From NCBI RefSeq assembly GCF_013283645.1, contig NZ_JABEKV010000003.1:372001-436000 (forward strand): a stretch of 64,000 nucleotides of DNA, in the 5' to 3' direction. The DNA comes from Sinorhizobium psoraleae (GTDB lineage: Bacteria > Pseudomonadota > Alphaproteobacteria > Rhizobiales > Rhizobiaceae). Each line of letters opens with the position of its first letter. Positions within the stretch are counted from its first letter, which is position 1. Shown piece after piece: positions 47,075 to 55,578 of the stretch. Under the pieces are notes generated by a model. It was not told where the DNA came from. It saw only the letters and a list, made by a program, of their open reading frames with translations, and did not search any database. Position numbers and translations under genes: made by a program.

Positions 47075-48298
47075 ATGTTTCATATGCGCAGCAAATTGCC
47101 GCCCCGCGGCGGCGTACCGCGCGGGCTTGCCACCACCGGGCCCGTCCTTTTCTCCTATGGCTTCAGGCCGTTCTTTCTCGGCGCCGGTCTCTGGGCCATC
47201 GGCGCGATGGCCGCATGGATCGCGGCACTGAGTACGGGCATCGATATCGCGGGGAGCTATGGCGCCGCCCACTGGCATGCCCATGAAATGTTGTTCGGCT
47301 TCTCGTCCGCCGTGCTTGCGGGCTTTCTTCTGACTGCAGTGCCCAACTGGACCGGCAGGCTTCCCGTGTCCGGCCTGCCGCTTGCCGGGCTCTTCGGTCT
47401 CTGGCTTGCGGGCCGGTTGGCGCTGCTCGCAACGGATCTGCTCGGCCTGACGCCGGCGGCAGCGATCGAAGCACTATTTCTTCCGACGCTACTGGCGATC
47501 TGCGCCCGTGAAGTGATCGCGGGACGGAAATGGAAGGACCTGAAGGTGATCGGCGGATTGGTGCTGCTTTCCTGCGCCAACGTGCACTTCCACCTCGCGG
47601 TGCTCGAAGGCGCTGACGTCGATACCGCTGCAAGGCTTGCGATCGGAGCCTATGTCATGCTGATCATGATCGTCGGGGGACGAATTCTCCCGAGCTTTAC
47701 GCGCAACTGGCTCAACAAGCTCGGGCGCACTGATTTTCCGGCGCCCTATAATCGCTTCGACACGGGAGCGATTCTGACGGGCATCGCCGCGCTCGCTTCC
47801 TGGGCGCTGGCGCCGGAGCATGTCCTGACCGCGGCAATCAACATGGTCGCCTCCCTGCTTCACATTACCCGCCTGCTTCGCTGGCGCGGCTGGACGACCC
47901 ATCCCGAAAAGCTGCTCGTCGTGCTGCACGTCGCCTATGCCTTCGTGCCCCTGGGATTCGCCGGGATTGCCGCCGGCGCGCTCGGCCTGCTCGGGGAGTA
48001 TCCGGTGATGCATATTCTGACCGTGGGCGTCATTGCCTGCATGATGCTGGCGGTGATGACCCGCGCGAGCCGGGGGCACACCGGTCGGCCGCTGACGGCG
48101 TCGCCCGTCACCAACGCATCTTACGTGGCGATCATCTGCGCTGCGCTGGTGCGGCCCTTCGCGGAAATCGTGCCGTCCCACTACCATGTACTGGCGGCCG
48201 CATCGGGCGCCTTGTGGATATGCGCATTCGCGCTGTTCTGCCTCGAATACGGACCGATGCTGGTACGTAACCGCCGCTCGCCGCGCGGCGCCGCCTGA
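47075..48298 (+). CDS. nnrS: NnrS, heme-copper membrane protein of NO metabolism
   Basis: A 407-residue protein of about twelve membrane helices with the family motifs LFSYGFRPFFLGAGLWA near the start, HWHAHEMLFGFSSAVLAGFL (residues about 69-88) and NWLNKLGRTDFPAPY. NnrS is linked to nitrite reduction and resistance to NO-derived stress. The ATG giving MFHMRSK has AGGA eight bases before it; three codons later is an alternative. Two strong NnrR boxes precede it and it is divergent from nirK. Confidence 0.92.
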   Translation: MFHMRSKLPPRGGVPRGLATTGPVLFSYGFRPFFLGAGLWAIGAMAAWIAALSTGIDIAGSYGAAHWHAHEMLFGFSSAVLAGFLLTAVPNWTGRLPVSGLPLAGLFGLWLAGRLALLATDLLGLTPAAAIEALFLPTLLAICAREVIAGRKWKDLKVIGGLVLLSCANVHFHLAVLEGADVDTAARLAIGAYVMLIMIVGGRILPSFTRNWLNKLGRTDFPAPYNRFDTGAILTGIAALASWALAPEHVLTAAINMVASLLHITRLLRWRGWTTHPEKLLVVLHVAYAFVPLGFAGIAAGALGLLGEYPVMHILTVGVIACMMLAVMTRASRGHTGRPLTASPVTNASYVAIICAALVRPFAEIVPSHYHVLAAASGALWICAFALFCLEYGPMLVRNRRSPRGAA

Positions 48299-48315
48299 AA
48301 TCGGTTGGTCAAACC

Positions 48316-48348
48316 AGAAGCCTGCCGGTGGTCTGCCGACAGGCTTCT
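48316..48348. terminator. Convergent terminator between nnrS and the small TPR-like gene
   Basis: AGAAGCCTG / CAGGCTTCT stem (9 bp) overlapping the stop of the minus-strand gene. The tail is not T-rich. Confidence 0.55.
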
Positions 48349-48604
48349 ACTGCTTCAGTCGCAACAGGGCCCGTCGCGCTTCGTCAGCCAAGGCATGGTC
48401 CGGGTGACGCCGAATGAAGCGTTCGTAGGCCTCGACCGTGTTCTTCGCCTTCACGCGCTCGAACTCGGACCTGACGGCGGTGTCGGGATCCGGAGGTTCC
48501 TGCATCTGCACCTCACCTGCGTTCGTTGCGCTTGGCACGGAGGTCGACAAACCCATCGCCAAGACGGCCAGGCCAACCGATGTCAATAATCCGCGGAACG
48601 CCAC
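48347..48604 (-). CDS. Small exported protein with a TPR-like motif
   Basis: An 85-residue protein read from a GTG that is well spaced from GGAGA. It gives a signal peptide (MAFRGLLTSVGLAVLAMG to ATNAGEV) and a mature part with one repeat-like segment (TVEAYERFIRRHPDHALADE, ARRALLRL). A longer start at 48670 would hide the signal. It resembles one tetratricopeptide unit; function unknown. It is convergent with nnrS. Confidence 0.7.
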   Translation of the reverse strand: MAFRGLLTSVGLAVLAMGLSTSVPSATNAGEVQMQEPPDPDTAVRSEFERVKAKNTVEAYERFIRRHPDHALADEARRALLRLKQ

Positions 48605-48720
48605 AAAAATGTCTCCAATTTTAACGATCGGCTTACGAGAATCGTATCTCGTGAAGGCATATCGTCCCAATCGCGAGCTTCCTGGCGCAAGGCGCCGCTA
48701 CTCAAGATCGGGAAATTTGC

Positions 48721-50229
48721 ATGAGCGGAACGGGTAAATCCATCAAAATTGTGAAGGCAACCGGGAACGGCCTGATCGATGGGGTTCTCTCGAATGTGGC
48801 CTGGAACGGCACTATCACCTATGCCATTCCAACATCGGCCGGCAGCTACAGCTACAGCGGGGAAAAGAACAGCGGTTTTGCCGCCATATCGGCCGCACAG
48901 AAAAATGCGGCGCTCTTCGCGATGGAGCAATCGTTCGGTTCCGCCGCCAATGACGGTTTCTCCGTCGAAGGCTTCACCAACGCCAGTTTCGCGCTCGGCA
49001 GCGCCAGCACCGCGACAGTTCGTTTGGCGCAGTCGAACATGCCGAAGACGGCCTACGCCTATTATCCCGGCACCAACTCTGAAGCTGGCGACGTCTGGTT
49101 CGGCACGGCCTATGCCGGCACCGTCAACGACTATCGCACGCCCGTAGCCGGAAATTACGCCTGGCATACGCTGCTGCACGAGCTCGGACATGCACTCGGG
49201 CTTTCGCACGGGCATGAGGCCGACGACTACGGTGCGCTGCCCGCGCAATACAATTCGGTCGAATATTCGATCATGACCTACAGCGGCTTCGTCGGTTCCG
49301 GCAATACCTATTGGTACGAGCGCTTCGGCGCTCCGCAAACCTTCATGATGGCCGACATCGCGGCGCTACAGGAAATGTACGGCGCCGATTTCTCGACCAA
49401 CAGCGGCAACACCGTCTACAAATGGACGCCCGGCAGCGGCGCCACGCTGGTAAACGGCGCAACGGCCATCGCCCCGGGAGCCAACCGCATTTTCGCGACA
49501 GTCTGGGATGGCGGCGGCACCGACACCTACGACCTTTCGGCCTACAGGACCGGGCTCAAGGTCGACTTGCGGCCGGGCCAAGCCTCGACCTTCAGCGAGG
49601 ATCAGCTCGCCTATCTGGGCGGCGGCCCGAACGGCGGCTTCGCACGCGGCAATGTCTTCAACGCCTTGCTCTACCACGGTGATACGCGCTCGCTGATCGA
49701 AAGCGTCCTGGGCGGATCGGCCAGCGATTCGATCACCGGTAACCTGGCCGCCAATACGCTGCGCGGCAATGCCGGCAACGACACGTTGAACGGCGACAGC
49801 GGCAACGACTGGCTCGACGGCGGCATCGGCAATGACGGCCTCTCGGGCGGGGCGGGTGCCGACGTGCTCTATGGTGGCGCCGGAGCAGACAGGCTGACGG
49901 GCGGGACCGCCGCCGACAGGTTTCTCTTCAGGACGCTCACGGACACGACAGTCACGACGACCGGCCGCGACACGATTTACGATTTCGTCGCCTCGCAATC
50001 GGACAGGATCGACCTTTCGGCGATCGACGCCAATTCGGCCGCGACCGGCAACCAGGCGTTTGTCTTCGTCGGAACAGCCGCGTTCGCTGGCGGCAAGGGC
50101 GAATTGCGATACGTCCAAGGGGCGTCCGACACTTATATCTACGGCGACATTAACGGCGACCGGAAGGCGGACTTCGCCATTCACCTCGATGATGCCGTTA
50201 CCCTGCAGAAGGGCTATTTCGTTCTCTGA
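48721..50229 (+). CDS. Serralysin-like M10 metalloprotease with RTX repeats
   Basis: A 502-residue secreted-protease-type protein. The zinc site HELGHALGLSH lies at about residues 156-166, followed by the Met-turn SIMTYSG. From about residue 335 there are RTX calcium-binding nonapeptides (GNAGNDTLNG, GIGNDGLSGG, GAGADVLYGG), and the end (KGYFVL) is the type-I secretion tail. There is no N-terminal signal, as expected. No ABC exporter/MFP genes lie nearby. Its location inside the denitrification island is unexpected and no NnrR box was found before it. Confidence 0.92.
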   Translation: MSGTGKSIKIVKATGNGLIDGVLSNVAWNGTITYAIPTSAGSYSYSGEKNSGFAAISAAQKNAALFAMEQSFGSAANDGFSVEGFTNASFALGSASTATVRLAQSNMPKTAYAYYPGTNSEAGDVWFGTAYAGTVNDYRTPVAGNYAWHTLLHELGHALGLSHGHEADDYGALPAQYNSVEYSIMTYSGFVGSGNTYWYERFGAPQTFMMADIAALQEMYGADFSTNSGNTVYKWTPGSGATLVNGATAIAPGANRIFATVWDGGGTDTYDLSAYRTGLKVDLRPGQASTFSEDQLAYLGGGPNGGFARGNVFNALLYHGDTRSLIESVLGGSASDSITGNLAANTLRGNAGNDTLNGDSGNDWLDGGIGNDGLSGGAGADVLYGGAGADRLTGGTAADRFLFRTLTDTTVTTTGRDTIYDFVASQSDRIDLSAIDANSAATGNQAFVFVGTAAFAGGKGELRYVQGASDTYIYGDINGDRKADFAIHLDDAVTLQKGYFVL

Positions 50230-50300
50230 GCGGAGGTGCGCCCTGCGAGAAGGGTTGGCGGCCGGGATTTCACGTCGCCTCTCATCGTCCGTATGGCTCT

Positions 50301-50393
50301 CTACAGCGCCGCGCGTCCAATCGGACGCGCGAAGTCGCTGTAGCATTTGGAATTGGTGCATGATTTCGATTCCGATTTGAGGAATCATGCAGT
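50301..50393. repeat. ABC/RIME-type palindromic repeat overlapping a gene end
   Basis: CTACAGCGCCGCGCGTCCAA to ATGCAGT, same family as 6181 and 53134. Its right hairpin (GCATGATTTC...GAATCATGC) supplies the final codon and TGA stop of the DUF59 gene (stop at 50385-50387). Confidence 0.85.
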
Positions 50394-50687
50394 GGCCGCG
50401 GTCATCCTGTCCGGTGTCCAGGGCGGCTCATAGGTCAGCCGCACCTCGGCATATTCGACGCCGGGGACATACCAGACGCAGTTCTGTACCGCCTCTTTCA
50501 GGAAGCCGGTCGCCGGGCAGCCCTTCACGGTGGTCGTCATGGTGACGCGCACGACGCCTCCCTCCAGCGCCTCGACGTCATAGATCAGGCCGAGATCGAC
50601 GACGTTCGATCCCAGTTCCGGATCGATGATGATCCGAAGCGCGTCGCGGATCCGCTCGACCAAGTCCCCGGTATCAGGCGCCGACAT
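50385..50687 (-). CDS. DUF59 (MIP18/PaaD-like) iron-sulfur assembly domain protein
   Basis: A 100-residue MIP18-family protein (LRIIIDPELGSNVVDLGLIY, then VTMTTTVKGCPATGFLKEAV with a conserved Cys). Such proteins act in Fe-S or di-iron cofactor maturation. The ATG giving MSAPDTG overlaps the preceding DUF2249 gene by 14 bases. The stop codon lies inside the adjacent repeat, so the last residues are probably recently altered. Confidence 0.88.
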   Translation of the reverse strand: MSAPDTGDLVERIRDALRIIIDPELGSNVVDLGLIYDVEALEGGVVRVTMTTTVKGCPATGFLKEAVQNCVWYVPGVEYAEVRLTYEPPWTPDRMTAATA

Positions 50688-51204
50688 GGTGCACCGGCCT
50701 TCCGACGCGGATGAGGATTCGATAGACCTCGCCGCTCGCATCGAAATTTCCGGCCCAGCGATGGCCGCGTTTCGCCAGTTCGGGATAGAGAAAGAGCGGT
50801 TCGCGCGAAAGCAAGGCGAAGAGCACCTCGCCGACTTCCATCTTCTCGACCGCGGCGAGAATGCGCACCATCGGCTCCGGCGGATCGAGCTCGGTCAGAT
50901 CGAGCTGGCGCACCGGATCCGGCCATCCGTCCAGATCCATGTCTCCAGCCGACATGCGGACATCGTCGATCTCGCCCTCAGGGGTGAACAGCACGAGCCA
51001 ATCGCCGCCGCCGAGGGCCTCTTCCTGGTGTGAGAATCCGCGCCCGGCCATGACGCTGAAAAGCGGCACCGGCCTGAACGAGGCGAAGAGCTTCAGGCCC
51101 TGTCCAGGGGCCAGGTTGTCGACGGCATTCATGATCACCTGGAAGGGATCACCGCCGCCGCGCAAGATCGGCCGGACATCGAGTTCATGCGGTTCGGGGG
51201 TCAT
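50674..51204 (-). CDS. DUF2249 domain protein (two copies)
   Basis: A 176-residue protein with two DUF2249 units: ELDVRPILRGGGDPFQVIMN to about residue 75 and LDLTELDPPEPMVRILAAVE to the end. DUF2249 is sometimes linked to hemerythrins and NO or nitrite stress, but its activity is unknown. The ATG overlaps the stop of the membrane-protein gene (ATGA). It is co-transcribed with the DUF59 gene. Confidence 0.88.
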   Translation of the reverse strand: MTPEPHELDVRPILRGGGDPFQVIMNAVDNLAPGQGLKLFASFRPVPLFSVMAGRGFSHQEEALGGGDWLVLFTPEGEIDDVRMSAGDMDLDGWPDPVRQLDLTELDPPEPMVRILAAVEKMEVGEVLFALLSREPLFLYPELAKRGHRWAGNFDASGEVYRILIRVGRPVHHVGA

Positions 51205-52565
51205 GGCAGTCTCCATAACTGATGGGATGGCAGGAAAAGATGCGGACGGACCGCACCCGTCGGCAAGCGAAGGCTCGCCGGTACGTTCGAGAGCCGGCGC
51301 GCCCGGGTGAACTCCAGGACAAGCGCGAGGATCGCAACCAGTTGGCAAAGACTGGCAAGCCGGAAGAGCGGCACCGCGCCGACCGAGAGGCTGAGGGTGG
51401 CAATCAGGACGGACGCGTAAAACGCTCGAAACCAGCCGAGCGCCCGCCTTTCGACGACCAGATCCTGGACCCGCGGTGTCGGGGTTCGGCCGAGCGCGGG
51501 GCCGTAGCATTCAAGCCAGGTCATGAAAGGAATGATCTTGTAGAGTTGCGCAAGGCCCATGCCCGTCAGCCAGCCGAAAGCCACAAGATAAACGAGCGAG
51601 CCAATACCGTGTTCCATGCGACCGGTCACCAGCAGCCCTACGAGAAGAACGGCGGCGGCGATGAGGGCGCCAAAGGCGCCGATGCTGGCGCGGGTGTTAA
51701 GCTCGATTTCCCGCCTCCTTCGCTCCCGGTAAATCCTGAACATGTCGCCGGCATAGACCACGACGGCAAGCACACCAAGGCAGGCGGCAACGAGCAGCCC
51801 GCCAAGACGGCCAGGCACATCCGTCAAAACAAGCGGGATCATGCCAGCGACAAGGCCAAGCGCGCCGCTGCCGGACAGCCAGACGATCCTGCTGCTGCGA
51901 CGCTCCGCATCCGGCGACAGCATGAACATGGTCAAGAGCCGATAGCTGACGCCCATCGTTGTGAAGGTCAGCCAGCCGCCAAGGCCGAGCGCGGCATGCG
52001 GCGAAACTCCTTCCAAGGTGAGCGCGATCGCAGCTTCGGAAGCGTCCGCCCCGCCAAGAACGAAAGCATAGGTCCCGCCAAGCAGGATAGTCACCGCCAG
52101 TGCGGCGAGACCAACGACGACGAAACGCGCGGTCAGCGGCAGCGGACGTGCGCGCCACAGCGTCACGGCAAACGCGACCCCGAAACAGGCAAAGCCGGCT
52201 ATCGTCACGACCGCCGCCGCCGGCAGCACGATCGGCGGCAGATCGATACTGCCGGCAAGACCCACAAAACCTATGATCAGGCCAGCGATACCGACGACGA
52301 GAAGCACCAGCGCGGGAAAGGCGAGATGGGCGCAGCAAAGCGGCCGGCCGACAAGGACCGGCACGAACTGCAGCAGCGCACCCGCCATCAGCAGGCTCAA
52401 CCAGCCGAGCGCGATCGTGTGAACCAGCGCCAGGGTCTCAGGAGCCTCGATCGCAGCGGCCGGATATCCGTAGCCGAGGACCATCATCGCCTCGCCGATC
52501 AGGAGAAAGGCGAGCGCGGCCGCAAAATAGGACATGGTCCAGCGGGAAAGCGTGGCGCCGAACAT
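51201..52565 (-). CDS. Polytopic membrane protein, NnrS/heme-copper-oxidase-like
   Basis: A 454-residue protein of about twelve predicted helices. Conserved-looking histidines lie in LVHTIALGWLSLL (helix 2) and VSPHAALGLGGWLTF (helix 6), reminiscent of heme-binding helices of heme-copper oxidase subunit I and NnrS. It is expected in the inner membrane. It lies in an operon of DUF2249, this protein, DUF2249 and DUF59, whose first gene has an NnrR box. No formal name is recognised. Confidence 0.75.
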   Translation of the reverse strand: MFGATLSRWTMSYFAAALAFLLIGEAMMVLGYGYPAAAIEAPETLALVHTIALGWLSLLMAGALLQFVPVLVGRPLCCAHLAFPALVLLVVGIAGLIIGFVGLAGSIDLPPIVLPAAAVVTIAGFACFGVAFAVTLWRARPLPLTARFVVVGLAALAVTILLGGTYAFVLGGADASEAAIALTLEGVSPHAALGLGGWLTFTTMGVSYRLLTMFMLSPDAERRSSRIVWLSGSGALGLVAGMIPLVLTDVPGRLGGLLVAACLGVLAVVVYAGDMFRIYRERRRREIELNTRASIGAFGALIAAAVLLVGLLVTGRMEHGIGSLVYLVAFGWLTGMGLAQLYKIIPFMTWLECYGPALGRTPTPRVQDLVVERRALGWFRAFYASVLIATLSLSVGAVPLFRLASLCQLVAILALVLEFTRARRLSNVPASLRLPTGAVRPHLFLPSHQLWRLP

Positions 52566-52587
52566 CTCTATTCACCTGGTTGACCGG

Positions 52588-52681
52588 ATCACGTGAAGCA
52601 ATCGAGGTCACGTGATCGATTCTAATAGGTCAGAGCGGGATGCGGGCGGAGAACCGCGCACACTTTTCCTCATCCCGCTCT
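52588..52681. repeat. RIME-type mosaic repeat (inverted orientation to 61323)
   Basis: Two palindromes: GATCACGTGA...TCACGTGATC (52588-52617) and AGAGCGGGATG...CATCCCGCTCT (52632-52681), the latter with CACTTTTCCTCATC. The same two modules recur in the opposite order at 61323-61435. It separates the first DUF2249 gene from the rest of its operon. Confidence 0.85.
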
Positions 52682-52710
52682 GATAGGAAGGAGCTGAGCG
52701 CGGGCGCCGC

Positions 52711-53016
52711 TCAATGGCTACCACAGCAGCATTCGCAACCGGAGGCCTCCTGGCGGCCGATCTCGACGCGCCATACGTCGGGTCCCTGCTCCAGATACTC
52801 CCAGAAGAATTCGCCCGGATATCGCGCTTCGAGCTGGTAGTGGAGCGGTCGTGGGTCGTGGTCATTGACGATGATGAAGGAACCACCGGCGGCGAGGGCA
52901 TTAAGCATGCCGAAAATCTTCGGATGGCGCTCCACCGGGGGAATGGTGCGGACGTCGATGGAGGGCTTTGATTCCGTTTCTGCAGTTGTCATGAGGGATC
53001 CGTTCGCCACCGACAT
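52711..53016 (-). CDS. DUF2249 domain protein with Cys-rich tail
   Basis: A 101-residue protein with the DUF2249 core (SIDVRTIPPVERHPKIFGML through FFWEYLEQGPDVWRVEIGR) and a C-terminal CECCCGSH tail that could bind a metal. The ATG after GGAGAG is chosen. It is the first gene of a putative four-gene operon and is preceded by a TTG-N8-CAA box 76 bases upstream. Confidence 0.85.
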   Translation of the reverse strand: MSVANGSLMTTAETESKPSIDVRTIPPVERHPKIFGMLNALAAGGSFIIVNDHDPRPLHYQLEARYPGEFFWEYLEQGPDVWRVEIGRQEASGCECCCGSH

Positions 53017-53091
53017 TGTTGAGCTCTCCGGGGCAAGGCGGCGCGGTCGCCTCGGATTTGAGAAAACTAGTCGGCGCGGCAACGCGACATT

Positions 53092-53105
53092 TTGTCGAAG
53101 CGCAA
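53092..53105 (-). promoter_or_regulatory. NnrR/FNR-type box before the DUF2249 operon
   Basis: TTGTCGAAGCGCAA, TTG-N8-CAA, in the divergent region between the DUF2249 gene and hemN. Confidence 0.65.
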
Positions 53106-53133
53106 ACAAATTCCGGATCGAGCAACGCGTCTA

Positions 53134-53239
53134 CTACAGCGCCGCGCGTCTTATCAGACGCACAAAGGACACTGCAGCATTTTGGAGTGCTGCATGTGTT
53201 TGTCCTTAGGTCGGCGACGAATTAAGGAAACACGCAGTA
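53134..53239. repeat. ABC/RIME-type palindromic repeat in the DUF2249-hemN divergent region
   Basis: CTACAGCGCCGCGCGTCTTA to CACGCAGTAA, clear match to the copies at 6181 and 50301. It sits directly between two NnrR boxes. Confidence 0.85.
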
Positions 53240-53240
53240 A

Positions 53241-53254
53241 TTGGCATTTCGCAA
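53241..53254 (+). promoter_or_regulatory. NnrR/FNR-type box before hemN
   Basis: TTGGCATTTCGCAA, TTG-N8-CAA, 65 bases upstream of the hemN start. Confidence 0.65.
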
Positions 53255-53318
53255 AGAACCGTCCTGCATCGCGCCCTACTGTCGGCTCATGAATTCCGAC
53301 ATGACCACAGGAGCCGCC

Positions 53319-54671
53319 ATGCACGCCTCAATCCTTCAGAAGTACGGCGAAATGCGCCTGCCGCGTTACACAAGCTATCCGACCGCGCCGCGTTTTGCGG
53401 ACACGATCGATCACCAAACCTATTCCGAATGGTTGGCGGCGATACCGCGCGCGCAAGACGTATCGCTCTATCTGCATATCCCCTTCTGCCGTTCGATGTG
53501 CTGGTATTGCGGCTGTCACACGACGATCACCCGGCAGGACGAGCCGATCCTCGACTATCTCGCGGTCTTGAAAGACGAGATCCGGATGGTGGCGGGCCGC
53601 ACGCGCCAACCTCTTCCAATCGGCGAAGTGCATTTCGGCGGCGGCACGCCGACGATCATCGAGCCGGAGGAATTCCTTGCGCTGATGAATCTGTTGCGCG
53701 AGCAATTCTCCTTCGCCGGCTCAACCGGCATCGCGGTCGAGATCGATCCGCGCCGGCTGACGGTCGAGATGGCGGAAGCGCTCGGCGCCGGCGGCGTCAC
53801 CCGTGCCAGTCTCGGCGTGCAAAGCTTTGATCCGGTCGTCCAGAAGGCCATCAATCGCATCCAGAGCGAGGCCCAGACGGCAGACGCCGTCCATCATCTC
53901 CGCCGCTCCGGCGTCGACAACATCAATTTCGACCTCATCTACGGCCTGCCGCATCAGACCGTCGGCTCCTGCATCGCGACGGCGAGGGCGGCCCTGGCGA
54001 TGCGGCCGGAGCGCTTTGCCGTCTTCGGCTACGCGCACATCCCCTCCTTCAAGAAGCACCAGCGCATGATCGACGAGAACGCGTTGCCGGACGGTGCCGC
54101 ACGCAATGCCCAGGCGATGGCGATCAGCGAGACCCTCGTTGCCGCCGGCTATCGGCAGATCGGCCTCGACCACTTCGCCCTGCCGCACGACGACCTCGTG
54201 AAGGCTCAAGAAGCGGGAAAGCTGCGGCGCAATTTTCAGGGCTACACGACCGACAATTGCGAAACGCTCATCGGTTTCGGCGCGTCTTCCATCGGCCGTT
54301 CGCAGGAAGGTTATGCGCAAAACGAAGTGGCGCCCGGCCTCTACGCCCGCCACATCGCGTCCGGCCGGCTGGCGACGGCAAAGGGTTATCGTCTTACCGG
54401 CGAGGACCGCATGCGGGCTGAGATCATCGAAAGGCTGATGTGCGACTTCAGCGCCGACATTGCTGCGATCGCCGCGGCCCACGGTTTCGACGCGCATCCG
54501 CTGCTCGACCAGGACGCCAAGCTCGCCGCACTCGCCGAAGACGGCGTGCTGGACGTTGCCGGCGGCGTCATCCAGGTACGGCAGGATCACCGCTTCGTCG
54601 TTCGCGCCGTCGCCGCCGCCTTCGACGCCTATCTCGAGCAGTCGCAGAGAACGCACAGCAAGGCTGCGTGA
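53319..54671 (+). CDS. hemN: Oxygen-independent coproporphyrinogen III oxidase
   Basis: A 450-residue radical-SAM enzyme with the 4Fe-4S motif Cys57-x3-Cys61-x2-Cys64 (CRSMCWYC), plus HFGGGTPTII. It decarboxylates coproporphyrinogen III without oxygen, supplying heme for denitrification. The ATG with AGGAG six bases upstream is chosen over earlier ATGs. An NnrR box precedes it. Rhizobial nor/nir regions commonly carry this gene. Confidence 0.95.
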   Translation: MHASILQKYGEMRLPRYTSYPTAPRFADTIDHQTYSEWLAAIPRAQDVSLYLHIPFCRSMCWYCGCHTTITRQDEPILDYLAVLKDEIRMVAGRTRQPLPIGEVHFGGGTPTIIEPEEFLALMNLLREQFSFAGSTGIAVEIDPRRLTVEMAEALGAGGVTRASLGVQSFDPVVQKAINRIQSEAQTADAVHHLRRSGVDNINFDLIYGLPHQTVGSCIATARAALAMRPERFAVFGYAHIPSFKKHQRMIDENALPDGAARNAQAMAISETLVAAGYRQIGLDHFALPHDDLVKAQEAGKLRRNFQGYTTDNCETLIGFGASSIGRSQEGYAQNEVAPGLYARHIASGRLATAKGYRLTGEDRMRAEIIERLMCDFSADIAAIAAAHGFDAHPLLDQDAKLAALAEDGVLDVAGGVIQVRQDHRFVVRAVAAAFDAYLEQSQRTHSKAA

Positions 54672-54702
54672 AGGGAATGAGTGCGGTAGACGAAGCGCCC
54701 GG

Positions 54703-55341
54703 CTATCCTTTGCCGCCTGCAAATGCGATCAGGTTGCCGTCGGGATCTCGCACGATGAAGGTGCGAGTTCCCCACGGCTCTGCCCTCAAGCTCTGGTGGA
54801 ATGTGACGCCTTCGCTCTGATATTCCAGAAATAGCGATTTGGGATCGTCGAGGGTGAGTGTTGCGGAAAGCGCATCACGTTCTCTCTCGCGAAAGCCGCT
54901 GTCAAAAACAGGGCCGCCGACTTTTCGCAGGTTCAAGCGGCCGCCGTCGCGAAACACCTGAGCATAGAACGGCGGCTCCCCGTAAGAGAACGCGATCTTG
55001 AAGCCGAGCTTCTCAACATAGAATCGGCACGCTATCTCGATGTCCGAAACGAAGAGCTGCGGCTCTGCCGCCGTGATGACAGACGTGTTATTGATGGCTG
55101 CTGGTCCTGTCATGGTGTCCATCCCTTTGATCAATGCAGCCCAATTCTCGAAACCGTGTTTTCTGGCGACCAGCTCCTGCGCGTCACTGAGCCTGAACTC
55201 GGCCTCCAGCACCTCCGCATCGCTTAAGTCACGGAATTTGGCCAGAGCTGACCTGATCTGCTCCGCCACAGGATAGTACCGTTCACGGTGCCATCGCAGG
55301 TATCGTTTGGCTTGCTTTCTGAGGTTTTCGCTTTTTGGCAT
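54703..55341 (-). CDS. VOC family protein with N-terminal helical domain
   Basis: A 212-residue protein. Residues 1-70 form a helical segment (LRKQAKRYLRWHRE, LSDAQELVARKHGFENW) of a type found also at the start of ankyrin-like proteins; residues about 90-210 form a VOC fold (QLFVSDIEIACRFYVEKLGF, TFIVRDPDGNLIAFAG). It resembles bleomycin-resistance or glyoxalase proteins. Convergent with hemN. Substrate unknown. Confidence 0.85.
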   Translation of the reverse strand: MPKSENLRKQAKRYLRWHRERYYPVAEQIRSALAKFRDLSDAEVLEAEFRLSDAQELVARKHGFENWAALIKGMDTMTGPAAINNTSVITAAEPQLFVSDIEIACRFYVEKLGFKIAFSYGEPPFYAQVFRDGGRLNLRKVGGPVFDSGFRERERDALSATLTLDDPKSLFLEYQSEGVTFHQSLRAEPWGTRTFIVRDPDGNLIAFAGGKG

Positions 55342-55578
55342 GGGCGCGCGCGCTACGTTTGACTTTGTTGTAGGCGGGCAATGCCCCTCCGGCCCGCGAG
55401 CCGACGCGCCCTACAGCAGCATGATTGATGCTAGCCCAGTGGAGCAACTGCTTCAAGGGGAGCGGCCCGGTGAGGCTCGACGAGGGGCCGGCGCGGCACC
55501 GCCGAATGAGAGTTCAACGCCCTCATGCGGTCGGTGCCGAGCTTCACTCTTGGGCTTCTCCCCGAACTCTGAGCTGCC

